In this document: positions 1-8,476 of the stretch, one piece after another
Layout: each line of letters opens with the position of its first letter
How positions within the stretch are numbered: position 1 is the first letter of the stretch
NCBI RefSeq assembly: GCF_015767265.1
Contig: NZ_JADPIB010000001.1
Location: forward strand, 620,001 to 684,000
Origin: Aureivirga marina
GTDB taxonomy: Bacteria; Bacteroidota; Bacteroidia; Flavobacteriales; Flavobacteriaceae
Length of the DNA: 64,000 nucleotides
Reading direction: 5' to 3'
Position numbers and translations under genes: made by a program
The notes under the pieces: model-generated
Told to the model about the DNA's origin: nothing
Database searches by the model: none
Seen by the model: the letters and a program-made list of their open reading frames with translations, nothing else

Positions 1-309
1 TCTATTTTTTTATACAATATTAACTTAATTACAATATTTATTAGAATTTATTGATTAATATAGTATCAAAAATAAGTTTAAGATTTTTCACTAAATTTTA
101 TTAAAAATTGAGAGAAAATTGCCTTTTTAAAGCTTTTATTGCTACAGAAAATGATAGTATTTTTAAGTAAAATAGCGAAGTCTTATATTTTTTGGGATAA
201 TTTTAACCATAAAAAAGAAGAATTATAACACATTATTTTCTCTTTTTTTAGTAAAAAAATTGACTAAAACGGATGAAATGTTAATGAATATAATGGAAGT
301 TTTAAAATA
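1..309. other. Non-coding AT-rich left edge
   Basis: No convincing coding region was seen on either strand. The stretch is very AT-rich and lies downstream of the minus-strand regulator that ends at 310. I could not find a clear stem with a T-run that would terminate that gene. The left end of the window may cut into another intergenic region. Confidence 0.5.
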
Positions 310-2154
310 CTAAGAAATTGATTTTTCTTCCTTAATATCTTCTTGTAATTGCTTAATAAAAGCGGAAGGATAAAGTCCTTTATATTTGAAAAAAGTAGCT
401 GAAAATGATTGCGCAGTTTTAAATCCTACTTCTTCTGCAATGGCCTTTACAGTAAATGAACGAAACTTTTTATCTTCCTTTAATTTTTGAATGGCAAACT
501 CAATTCGAAGTGTATTTAGATAAGTAGAAAAATTAAGTTTTTTCTCTGCATTTATTATTTTAGAAAGGTAAGAACTATTCGTATTTAATTCTTTTGCTAA
601 TGAGCTAAGTGTATATTTTTTATTGGTAAATTTAGTCGATTTCTCAAATTTCTCCAGTTTTTCTAAAATTTCTTCCACAAGTTTTTCAGAGATTTCAAAG
701 TCTTTCTTTTCTTCTTTTTTCTCTTCAACTTTTGGTACATCTTCTTCTATTTTTTCTTCTTTTTGAGCAGCTTTCTGAATCTCAGAAATATCTTTATATT
801 CTTTTAATTTTTTATTTCTAGTTTTTAATAATTCTAAGCGATCTCTATTTCTTTTACGTTGAAAGAAAATCATAATTCCAAGAGAAAATGCTAATAAAAC
901 AAGTCCAATAATCCAATTCATAAAATTAGAATTATCTGCTTGTAATTCAGTAATCAACTCATCTTTCGCCTTTTTTACATCATCAATTCTATAGGTTTTA
1001 TTGATGTTATTGACAACTGTTCGATATTTATCATCTAAATAATTATCAAGTCTAATTTGATTTTCTAGGTATTTTAATTGATTCTTTGCATCTCCTTTCT
1101 CTTTATAAAAGTCTACTAAAAAATCATACGTATCCATCACATTATAATCTGCATCATTGTATTTCTGCATCACACTATCCACTTTCAAAAAATAAGGAAG
1201 TGCGTCTTCTTTTTTCCCAGATTGTTCAAAAATTGCTTTCCCTAAATAATAATCTGGATAAAGATCAACAGCTAATAATTTCTCTCTTTCATGGTAAATT
1301 TTATCAGAATAATTCGTTTTTACTTTCTGTAAGCTATCAATACTTTTCTGATAATCTTTATTCATATAATGATACATTCCTGCATACATTACCAAATTAA
1401 AATATTGAATTTTCTGCGTTCCCCCCTCTTTAATTCCTTTCTCAATGTAAACTTTTGCAGAATCTAACCTATTATTATGTATGTATGAAGCAGCAATATC
1501 TTGATAATAAATCTCCATCCAAGAGAATTTTTTACGTTGATGTGCTTTTAAAACTTCTTCAATAATGTCTAATTCTTTTCCATATTCACCAATTTCTCCA
1601 TGCAAATTTGCAATGAACATTTTGGTTAAATAAATCTGATCTTCATCTTTAAGTTTTTGCGCAATTTCTACAGTTTTATCATAATCTTTTATCGCTAATT
1701 TATAACGATTTCGACTATATAAATCCTGTGCTCTAAAAGAATAAGCATGCATAATTCGAAAAGATGGACGAACTTTTTCATAAATCGTCTGAATACTATC
1801 AGAGTATTTATTTAAGATAGAATCATTTTTAGAAATCGTACTTAACTTTAAATACGTTAAAATCATTTCTTCATAATTCTGCGTGATTTTTGCCTTCTTT
1901 AAATAAACATTTAGGTAATAATTGTATAAAGAATCATTTCGCTCAACTGGAATTCCATCTTGGTAAATTTGTTGTGCATCAATGTATTTTTGAATGGATT
2001 GAAAACTTTGATTTACTAATATTTTTTCATCAATTTTTTGTCCATAACCAATAATATATAAAAGTAAAAAACATCCAAAAAGAGTTCTTTTATAAAGATT
2101 CCTTTCACCTTTATAGATTGATTTATTAGCTATGTAAACAAAATTTTTATTCAT
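310..2154 (-). CDS. TPR-containing, membrane-anchored AraC-family transcriptional regulator
   Basis: The 614-aa protein joins three parts. A hydrophobic N-terminal stretch (about residues 24-38) looks like a signal anchor and is followed by a helical region with TPR-like repeats (about 90-400). A single transmembrane helix lies at about 411-433 (NWIIGLVLLAFSLGIMIFF) and is followed by basic residues. A charged Lys/Glu coiled coil leads into a C-terminal AraC-type double helix-turn-helix (about 510-605). Regulators of this build in flavobacteria are thought to sense an envelope signal on the outer side and bind DNA on the cytoplasmic side. It stands alone with about 580 bp of non-coding DNA upstream. 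Its ligand and targets cannot be read from the sequence. Confidence 0.85.
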   Translation of the reverse strand: MNKNFVYIANKSIYKGERNLYKRTLFGCFLLLYIIGYGQKIDEKILVNQSFQSIQKYIDAQQIYQDGIPVERNDSLYNYYLNVYLKKAKITQNYEEMILTYLKLSTISKNDSILNKYSDSIQTIYEKVRPSFRIMHAYSFRAQDLYSRNRYKLAIKDYDKTVEIAQKLKDEDQIYLTKMFIANLHGEIGEYGKELDIIEEVLKAHQRKKFSWMEIYYQDIAASYIHNNRLDSAKVYIEKGIKEGGTQKIQYFNLVMYAGMYHYMNKDYQKSIDSLQKVKTNYSDKIYHEREKLLAVDLYPDYYLGKAIFEQSGKKEDALPYFLKVDSVMQKYNDADYNVMDTYDFLVDFYKEKGDAKNQLKYLENQIRLDNYLDDKYRTVVNNINKTYRIDDVKKAKDELITELQADNSNFMNWIIGLVLLAFSLGIMIFFQRKRNRDRLELLKTRNKKLKEYKDISEIQKAAQKEEKIEEDVPKVEEKKEEKKDFEISEKLVEEILEKLEKFEKSTKFTNKKYTLSSLAKELNTNSSYLSKIINAEKKLNFSTYLNTLRIEFAIQKLKEDKKFRSFTVKAIAEEVGFKTAQSFSATFFKYKGLYPSAFIKQLQEDIKEEKSIS

Positions 2155-2733
2155 TAATAACCTAAGTAGAGTTGTAATTTATCGAAGATTTTTTACAGTT
2201 TTCGAATTTATAAATTATCTATAAATTTCTTCATTTTTTTCTATAAAAGAACGCGAAATATTTACACGTATTTTAAGTAAATACCTTTTTCTTTTCAACT
2301 TCTTAAAGATAAAATCAATTTTAATTAATCTTAAACAAATATGAGTTTTTGTATCTCTTCAAAAATATAAAAAAACATAAAAGCCTTATTTTAAAGGGTT
2401 TTCACAAGCATATTCAGTCCTGTTTTTTATAAAATATTAGATGAATTTTATAAAATACAACTTATATGTTTTTTTTTTGAAGGTAACTTGACTTACATTT
2501 GAAGTGTTATCAAGAAAAAAACTCTATTAAACATCTATTATATAATTAAAAGGTTTCTTTTGATAAACAAACAAAATGTAAAACCTTTTATTTATGATAA
2601 ATTGTAACAGAAGCCTTTTATAATTTATCTTTTTAAAAACATCTATAACATTACATGTATAAGGCTATTTAATTTTTATCTTTTAAGATTATACTTCTAT
2701 GGGAAAAAGAGAATTCTGGCGAGTTCTCTTTTT
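2155..2733. other. Long intergenic region with two hairpins
   Basis: About 580 bp without a credible gene separate the TPR/AraC regulator from the mevalonate operon. It must hold the regulator's promoter. It contains two successive inverted repeats (2547-2590 and 2596-2629) and the terminator of the flavoprotein gene at its right end. I recognise no known structured RNA in it. Confidence 0.5.
2547..2629. repeat. Two successive inverted repeats
   Basis: TAAAAGGTTT at 2547-2556 is matched by AAACCTTTTA at 2581-2590. Immediately after, GATAAATT at 2596-2603 is matched by AATTTATC at 2622-2629. Neither is followed by a T-run, so they do not look like ordinary terminators. They could be operators or parts of an untranslated RNA, or chance pairings in AT-rich DNA. 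Confidence 0.4.
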
Positions 2734-2736
2734 TTA
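2704..2736 (-). terminator. Rho-independent terminator of the flavoprotein operon
   Basis: AAAAAGAGAA (2704-2713) pairs with TTCTCTTTTT (2724-2733), with further inner pairs around a TGGC loop. It lies directly after the minus-strand flavoprotein stop and gives a U-run on that strand. Confidence 0.75.
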
Positions 2737-3942
2737 TTTTCCTAAGTTTTGTCCAATGATAAATCCTCCTGTCCAAGCATTCTGAAAATTAAATCCTCCT
2801 GTTACTGCATCAATGTTTAAAATTTCTCCTGCCAAAAATAAATTCGAATGAATTCTACTTTCAAATTTCTTAAAATTAATTTCTTTTAAATCGACACCTC
2901 CAGCCGTTACAAATTCTTCTTTAAAAGTACTTTTTCCTTGTACCTCATAAATTCCTACCCCAACTTCTTCCAATAATTTTTGAATTTGCTTTTTAGATAA
3001 ATCTGCCCAATTTGTTGTATCATTTATTTTAGAAGTAATAATTAATTGCTCCCATAATCTTTTTGATATTTCTGAAAATGGTGATCGTTGACAAACTAAT
3101 TTTCTTGGATTTTGAGTTTTAAAATCAATTAGAATCTCTTCAATTTCTGAAAATGATTTAGAAAGCCAATTTATTTTTATTTTAAACGTATATTTTTTTT
3201 CTGCTAAAATTCGAGCACCAAATGAAGAAAGTTTTAAAATTCCTGGCCCGCTCATTCCCCAATGTGTTATTAATAAAGGTCCTTTTGCTGTTAATTTTTC
3301 ACTAACTACAGAAACTGTTGCTTTTGGAACAGAAATTCCTGGTAAATTTTTAATTCTAGAATCCTTAATATTAAAAGTGAATAAAGAAGGGACAGTTGGA
3401 ATAATTGTATGTCCTAATTGCTCTAAAAGTTGCCAAATTGGTTTACTACTTCCGGGTGTCACAACTAAATAATCACAAGCAAATGAATCTTCTTTAGTAA
3501 ATATATTCCAACCATTTTCAGTTTTTTTAATCTTCTGAACTCCTTTTCCTGTAAGAACTTTTACATTAAGTTTATCTGCTTCTTGCAACAAACAACTTGC
3601 AATACTTTCAGAATCATTCGAAACAGGAAAAACACGATTATCTTCTTCAATTTTTAAAGGAACTCCTCGAGTTTCAAACCATTCCATTGTATCTCCTGTC
3701 ATAAAAGTATGAAATGGACCTAAAAGTTCTTTATTTCCTCTAGGATAAAACTTCGTCAAATCTTTCGGAATAAAGCAAGCATGTGTCACATTACATCTTC
3801 CTCCCCCTGAAATTCTGACTTTTTGTAATACATTCTTTGCTTTTTCAAGAATAATTACTTCCATTTCTGGATTATTCTCTTTTATATTTATTGCTGAAAA
3901 AAATCCAGCTGCTCCTCCTCCAATTACTATTGTTTTCTTCAT
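2734..3942 (-). CDS. HI0933/YhiN-family NAD(P)/FAD-dependent oxidoreductase
   Basis: The 402-aa flavoprotein has an N-terminal FAD dinucleotide-binding motif (GGGAAGFF, about residues 8-15). The family signature RISGGGRCNVTHA follows at about 43-55. The C-terminal FAD-contacting segment reads AGEILNIDAVTGGFN (about 372-386). This matches the HI0933/YhiN (BaiN/RdsA-like) flavoproteins, whose substrates are mostly unknown. Its start overlaps the stop of the upstream GHMP kinase by four bases (ATGA), so it is the last gene of the HMG-CoA reductase operon and probably translationally coupled. A role linked to isoprenoids is inference from position only. Confidence 0.85.
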   Translation of the reverse strand: MKKTIVIGGGAAGFFSAINIKENNPEMEVIILEKAKNVLQKVRISGGGRCNVTHACFIPKDLTKFYPRGNKELLGPFHTFMTGDTMEWFETRGVPLKIEEDNRVFPVSNDSESIASCLLQEADKLNVKVLTGKGVQKIKKTENGWNIFTKEDSFACDYLVVTPGSSKPIWQLLEQLGHTIIPTVPSLFTFNIKDSRIKNLPGISVPKATVSVVSEKLTAKGPLLITHWGMSGPGILKLSSFGARILAEKKYTFKIKINWLSKSFSEIEEILIDFKTQNPRKLVCQRSPFSEISKRLWEQLIITSKINDTTNWADLSKKQIQKLLEEVGVGIYEVQGKSTFKEEFVTAGGVDLKEINFKKFESRIHSNLFLAGEILNIDAVTGGFNFQNAWTGGFIIGQNLGK

Positions 3943-4868
3943 AAAACCATTTTTTTATATGGTAAAATCACAGGAAATCCTTTTTCCACAAAATATTTTT
4001 TTGAATCTTCATTTCCTGTAGCCAAAATAAAATCTCCTCCCCAAGCACCTAAACTTTTTACTTTTCCAAAATAATCTTTAAAAACAATATTTTGAATTGG
4101 TTTATTATCTATAATTCGTGAAATAATCGTTTCATGTTCTTGAATTATTTTTTCAAAATCATCTAAGGATTTAGCTTTTAGAATCTCTTGTGTTAAAACA
4201 TCTATTTCTTGAACATAAGCAGATATATTTCCTTTAAATTCTTTATATCTTTTAATTCCAGTTCTACTATTTTGTTTTTGATTTAAATGCACAAAAAACA
4301 ATTGATCTGAAAATTTTGGTGTAAAATCTACTTTTTCTATTAATGGATTTATTCCATTTTTTTGAAATAAAATTGGTGTATCATTTTTAGCACAAGCTAA
4401 ATCATAACCGCTTCCAGAAAAAGATTTTTCCAATAATTCAAATGGATTTACTTGAGCCCAATCTGCTAAATTATTTAGTAAAGTAGAAGAAGAACCAAGT
4501 CCCCAATCCCTTGGAAAAGTCAAATTCGTTTTTATTAAAAATCCTTTTGCTTCCGTTAAAAAAGATGGATTTAATTCTTTACAAGTATGTAAAAACTTCT
4601 GAAGTGTTTCTGCAATCATTTCACCTTTTCCTTCATTATCTGAAAGAAATGTAGCAGATTTTAATCTAATTTTTGGTAATTCAAATTCAGCAGAAAACCA
4701 TTCACTTCCATCATGAGAATAACTTTCCCAAAGTAAAACAGATTCCTGTAAAGTTTCAACAATTAAATCTTGTCCAAATTTTGTAGGAACAGCCAAAGCT
4801 TTAGCTCCATCTAAAACTAAATATTCTCCTGTAATTAATAATTTTCCGTTGCTATAAAAACGATTCAT
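3939..4868 (-). CDS. GHMP kinase, GYDIA family (mevalonate pathway)
   Basis: The 309-aa protein has the GHMP phosphate-binding loop, here FPRDWGLGSSSTLLNN (about residues 118-133). It also has the SGSGYDLACA segment that defines the GYDIA group of Bacteroidota. Such kinases are placed in the mevalonate pathway, phosphorylating mevalonate or a later intermediate with ATP. The gene follows HMG-CoA reductase with a one-base TAATG overlap and precedes the flavoprotein with a four-base overlap, which supports a pathway role. Which phosphorylation step it performs cannot be decided from the sequence. Confidence 0.85.
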   Translation of the reverse strand: MNRFYSNGKLLITGEYLVLDGAKALAVPTKFGQDLIVETLQESVLLWESYSHDGSEWFSAEFELPKIRLKSATFLSDNEGKGEMIAETLQKFLHTCKELNPSFLTEAKGFLIKTNLTFPRDWGLGSSSTLLNNLADWAQVNPFELLEKSFSGSGYDLACAKNDTPILFQKNGINPLIEKVDFTPKFSDQLFFVHLNQKQNSRTGIKRYKEFKGNISAYVQEIDVLTQEILKAKSLDDFEKIIQEHETIISRIIDNKPIQNIVFKDYFGKVKSLGAWGGDFILATGNEDSKKYFVEKGFPVILPYKKMVL

Positions 4869-6145
4869 TAAACCAATTTTTGCATTGAATTAAATTTTTC
4901 TACTACAGCACTATGAGAAACCGTTTTATCTTTAAAATAAGTTTCAATTTCTTGTTTTTGATCTTCAGTTGCACCTAATTGTTTCAAAATATTTGTCAAG
5001 TGCATTTTCATATGTCCGTGTTGAATTCCAGTTGTTGTCAAAGCTCTTAAAGCAGCAAAATTTTGTGCAAGACCAGTTACTGCAATAATCTTCATTAATT
5101 CTTCAGAAGAAGGATTTTCAAGCATTTCTAAAGACAGTTTAGCTAAAGGATGTAAAGAAGTTAAACCACCTACAGTTCCAACAGCTAAAGGAATTTCAAT
5201 CCAAAAACGGAAAATTCCATCTTTTACTTCACAATCAGTTAAACTACTATAAGAACCATTTCTAGCTGCATAAGCATGCGCTCCAGCTTCAATTGCGCGG
5301 AAATCATTTCCTGTCGCTAAAACAACTGCATCAATTCCGTTCATAATTCCCTTATTATGAGTTACAGCTCTATAAGGTTCCACTTTGGCAATTTGCACAG
5401 CTTGATAGAATTTTTCAGCAAATTCTAAACCTGTTTTTTTATCTAACTCTGTTACATGACAACTTACTTCAGCTCTAACAACACATTCAGGAACATAATT
5501 CGAAAGAATACTCATTACAATTTGAATATCTTCACGTTCAAATTCACCAGCAATTGTCTCTAAACAAGAATTGATAAAGTTTGCTCCCATACTATCTTTT
5601 GTTTCAAAAGTCACATGAATTTGATAGTAATTTTCTAATTTCGCAGTTTTGTCTACAAGTTTAATATCTAATATTCCACCACCTCTTTTTCTCATATTTT
5701 TAGTGATCGAATCTGTAGCTTCTAATAATTCTTCTTTTTTAGAATTAAAATAAGTTTCAATTTCAGATTTTTCACCTTTAAATAGAAAATGAACTTGACC
5801 TACTTTTGTTGTTGAAATTACTTCTGCTTTAAATCCACCTCTTTTAGACCAAAACTTAGCTACCAAAGAAGCTGCTGCTACAACAGAACTTTCTTCGACA
5901 GCCATTGGAACAACATATTCTCTATCATTTATTACAAAATTTGGAGCAATTCCAAAAGGTAAATAATAATTAGAAATTGTATTCTCAATAAAATCGTCGT
6001 GTAATTCTTGCAACTTCGTATTCGGATTCCAATATTGTTTCAAAGTAGTAATTCCTTGTTCTTTATCAAGAAAAAAAGTACTTGATAACCATTCTATTTT
6101 TTCCTCTTTCGAAAGTTTCGAAAATCCAGAAATTGTCTTCGTCAT
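4868..6145 (-). CDS. mvaA: Hydroxymethylglutaryl-CoA reductase, class II type
   Basis: The product reduces HMG-CoA to mevalonate. The catalytic Glu lies in VVRAEVSCHV, the Lys region in HNKGIMNGIDAVVLATGNDF, and the Asp region after PLAVGTVGGLTSLHP. A C-terminal TVSHSAVVEKF segment carries the late His. At 425 residues without an N-terminal membrane anchor it fits soluble bacterial class II enzymes. An in-frame ATG lies eight codons upstream (6169). I chose 6145 because a probable -7 box at 6167-6174 would put the transcript start just downstream of that ATG. It is the first gene of a tightly overlapped three-gene operon. Confidence 0.9.
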   Translation of the reverse strand: MTKTISGFSKLSKEEKIEWLSSTFFLDKEQGITTLKQYWNPNTKLQELHDDFIENTISNYYLPFGIAPNFVINDREYVVPMAVEESSVVAAASLVAKFWSKRGGFKAEVISTTKVGQVHFLFKGEKSEIETYFNSKKEELLEATDSITKNMRKRGGGILDIKLVDKTAKLENYYQIHVTFETKDSMGANFINSCLETIAGEFEREDIQIVMSILSNYVPECVVRAEVSCHVTELDKKTGLEFAEKFYQAVQIAKVEPYRAVTHNKGIMNGIDAVVLATGNDFRAIEAGAHAYAARNGSYSSLTDCEVKDGIFRFWIEIPLAVGTVGGLTSLHPLAKLSLEMLENPSSEELMKIIAVTGLAQNFAALRALTTTGIQHGHMKMHLTNILKQLGATEDQKQEIETYFKDKTVSHSAVVEKFNSMQKLV

Positions 6146-6166
6146 TTTTCTATTTATTTTAAAATG

Positions 6167-6174
6167 CAAAGATA
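6167..6174 (-). promoter_or_regulatory. Probable -7 promoter element for the HMG-CoA reductase operon
   Basis: On the minus strand this reads TATCTTTG, matching the Bacteroidota -7 consensus TAnnTTTG. It lies about 22 bp upstream of the chosen start. No clear TTTG -33 element is seen at the expected distance, so the call is partial. Confidence 0.45.
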
Positions 6175-6216
6175 CTTCTTTCTATCTAATAAGAAAGTAT
6201 TTACACTTTTAGACAT

Positions 6217-6246
6217 AAAAAAAGCGAGTCAAATTGACTCGCTTTT
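6217..6246 (-). terminator. Terminator of the ppiD gene
   Basis: AAAGCGAGTC (6221-6230) pairs perfectly with GACTCGCTTT (6236-6245) around a 5-nt loop. On the minus strand a U-run follows, just after the ppiD stop. Confidence 0.85.
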
Positions 6247-6269
6247 CCAAGAAATAACTTTTAATATTT

Positions 6270-8363
6270 TTATTTATATAGTTTCTCTCTGTAATCTTCG
6301 ATGTTTGAAGACTCTTTAAGAGCATTATAAATTTGTCCTGTTCTACCTTGTAATTTTTGAGTTTCTTGTGCAGTATAAGAAGCGTAGTTTTTGATATCAA
6401 CTGGCTCTTCTCTATTAGTCACTTTGAAAGCAAAAACTCCTTTTTCTCCTACAATTTTAGAGAAAACTTCATTTTCTTTTGCAGTTGACATTGCTCCAAC
6501 AACAGCTGGTTCAGTTCCTACACCAGATAAAGCTGGACTAGCACAAGTAACAGCAGCAACTTTCTTTACAGAAGCACCATTTGCAGATGCGATTTCTTCT
6601 AAAGTAGCTCCGTTCATTTTTTCTTTAATTAAGTCAGCTTTTTTCTCTTTAATAATAATTGGTCTAACTTCAGCAGCAACATCAGCAACTTTCGCTAATC
6701 CTTTTTTAGTGATGTTAGATAATCTTACTACAACATATCCATTTTCAACATCAAAACGATTTGTATCTCCAATTTCAGTATCTTCATCAAAAGCCCAGTT
6801 TACGATTAATCTTTGAGATCCTAATCCAGGAACATTATCATTAATAACATCTAATCCATCTGCTGGAGAAACTTTATAACCTTTTTCTTTAGCGATTTCA
6901 TCAAAATTTCCATTTCCAGAAACAGCAGCAGCAAAAGATTCAGCTTTTTCGAAAATATCATTTTCTGTATCTTCAGAAGGCTCAATTTTTCTAGCGATTG
7001 TAGCTAATTTAATTGCTTTTTCAGCTTTTTTATCATCAATTTTGATTACGTGGAATCCAAATCCAGTTTCTACTAAACCTACAGAACCAACTTTATTTTT
7101 AGCATCAAAAACATAGTCATTAAAAGTAGGAACCATTGCACCTTCTTTAAACCATCCTAAATCTCCACCTTTTGAAGCACTAGGTCCATCTGAATTTTTC
7201 TCAGCTAAATCAGCAAAATCAGTTCCTCTTCTCTTAGCTTCAGCTAATAATTTCTCAGCTTCTTTTTTAGCTTCTTCTTTAGTTCTTGTCACTTCTGGAT
7301 TTGCTCTATCAGCTCCTTCATATGCAACTAAAATGTGACTAGCTTTAATTTCTGGTACTTCTTCGATTGCAACAACTTTACTAATCTTAGCATATCCTGC
7401 ATCATCATAAGGACCATAAACTCCATTTAATGCTGTATTAAATAAAGTATCTGCAACAGCACTTGGTAATTGATTTTTGTATAATAAGTTATCATTATAC
7501 TTAATATCAGAACTTTCATTTACAAATAAAGAAATGTTTTCATCATTTGTCTTTTCTAATTCTGCGATTAATCCTTTAACTTCTTCGTTAATATTTTTAA
7601 TATCAGCTTCAGAAGCTTGAATATCAAACTTTACATATTCAATATTTCTTCCATTTTGAACTTGATACTTAGCAGCATTTTCATTGATATAAGCTTGAAT
7701 ATCAGCATCCGTTACTGTTACATTTTCATTTGGAATTGAAGTATAAGGAACATAAACGTAATCTGCGTTCATCTTTGTATTATCGAAGTAGTATTTTCTT
7801 TTACCTTCTTCAACAGTAGCTCCGATTACAGATTTTACTAAGTTATTATATTCCGTTCTTTCTAAATTTTGCTTTACACTTCTTTCCGTGTTTAACCAAT
7901 TGTACCATCCAGCTGTGTTTCCACTTTCAGCTTCTGATTGTAAATTAGCGATATATTCTTTTAATTTTTCTTCATTAAATAATCCAGATTCATCTTTGAA
8001 TAATGGACTTTGTTGTACTGCTGGCATATTTACGATAGCTTCCCATACATCGTTCTCTCCAATAACAATACCTGCTTCTTTTAATTGTTTAGCATAAATT
8101 TTTTCACTAACTAAACTATTCCAAACTGCATCAACAGCTTGTGTTTGTGAAACTCCTTGTCTTCCTGCTTTATAAGCTTCAACTGCTTGACCTAATTCGT
8201 TACGAGAAATAGTTTCTCCGTCGATCTCACCAATAGAATTTACTTTGTTAGAACTGAAAAAATTAATAATATCCTTTGGGCTAGCAACAAATGCGAACAA
8301 TGCTAAACCAATGATAACGATTAAGAAACCTGAACGCTCTCTAATTTTTGATAAAATTGCCAT
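6270..8363 (-). CDS. ppiD: Membrane-anchored periplasmic peptidyl-prolyl isomerase (PpiD/SurA type)
   Basis: The 697-aa protein begins with a short cytoplasmic segment and one transmembrane helix (about residues 13-29, FLIVIIGLALFAFVASP), as in PpiD. A SurA-like chaperone domain follows. A parvulin rotamase domain lies at about 335-450, with the family patterns ASHILVAY, SDGPSASKGGDLGWF and GFGFHVIKID. The C-terminal third is a further chaperone-like region. It should fold proteins leaving the Sec translocon and bound for the outer membrane. It is the distal gene of the coaX-lptC cluster, 113 bp after the CNNM gene, and has its own terminator. Confidence 0.9.
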   Translation of the reverse strand: MAILSKIRERSGFLIVIIGLALFAFVASPKDIINFFSSNKVNSIGEIDGETISRNELGQAVEAYKAGRQGVSQTQAVDAVWNSLVSEKIYAKQLKEAGIVIGENDVWEAIVNMPAVQQSPLFKDESGLFNEEKLKEYIANLQSEAESGNTAGWYNWLNTERSVKQNLERTEYNNLVKSVIGATVEEGKRKYYFDNTKMNADYVYVPYTSIPNENVTVTDADIQAYINENAAKYQVQNGRNIEYVKFDIQASEADIKNINEEVKGLIAELEKTNDENISLFVNESSDIKYNDNLLYKNQLPSAVADTLFNTALNGVYGPYDDAGYAKISKVVAIEEVPEIKASHILVAYEGADRANPEVTRTKEEAKKEAEKLLAEAKRRGTDFADLAEKNSDGPSASKGGDLGWFKEGAMVPTFNDYVFDAKNKVGSVGLVETGFGFHVIKIDDKKAEKAIKLATIARKIEPSEDTENDIFEKAESFAAAVSGNGNFDEIAKEKGYKVSPADGLDVINDNVPGLGSQRLIVNWAFDEDTEIGDTNRFDVENGYVVVRLSNITKKGLAKVADVAAEVRPIIIKEKKADLIKEKMNGATLEEIASANGASVKKVAAVTCASPALSGVGTEPAVVGAMSTAKENEVFSKIVGEKGVFAFKVTNREEPVDIKNYASYTAQETQKLQGRTGQIYNALKESSNIEDYREKLYK

Positions 8364-8476
8364 TAGTTATTTTCTTTTATATTCGAAGTGCGAAAGTACA
8401 ATTTAGTATTTAAAAATAAAAGTGATTTTATTATAATTCTCTTAATTTCTTTTATACTTTACGGTAAATGAATTTT

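Noticed and set aside
6391-6816. Plus-strand 141-codon frame within ppiD
   Set aside because: It is antisense to the conserved C-terminal part of the foldase and has no motif, promoter or homologous look.
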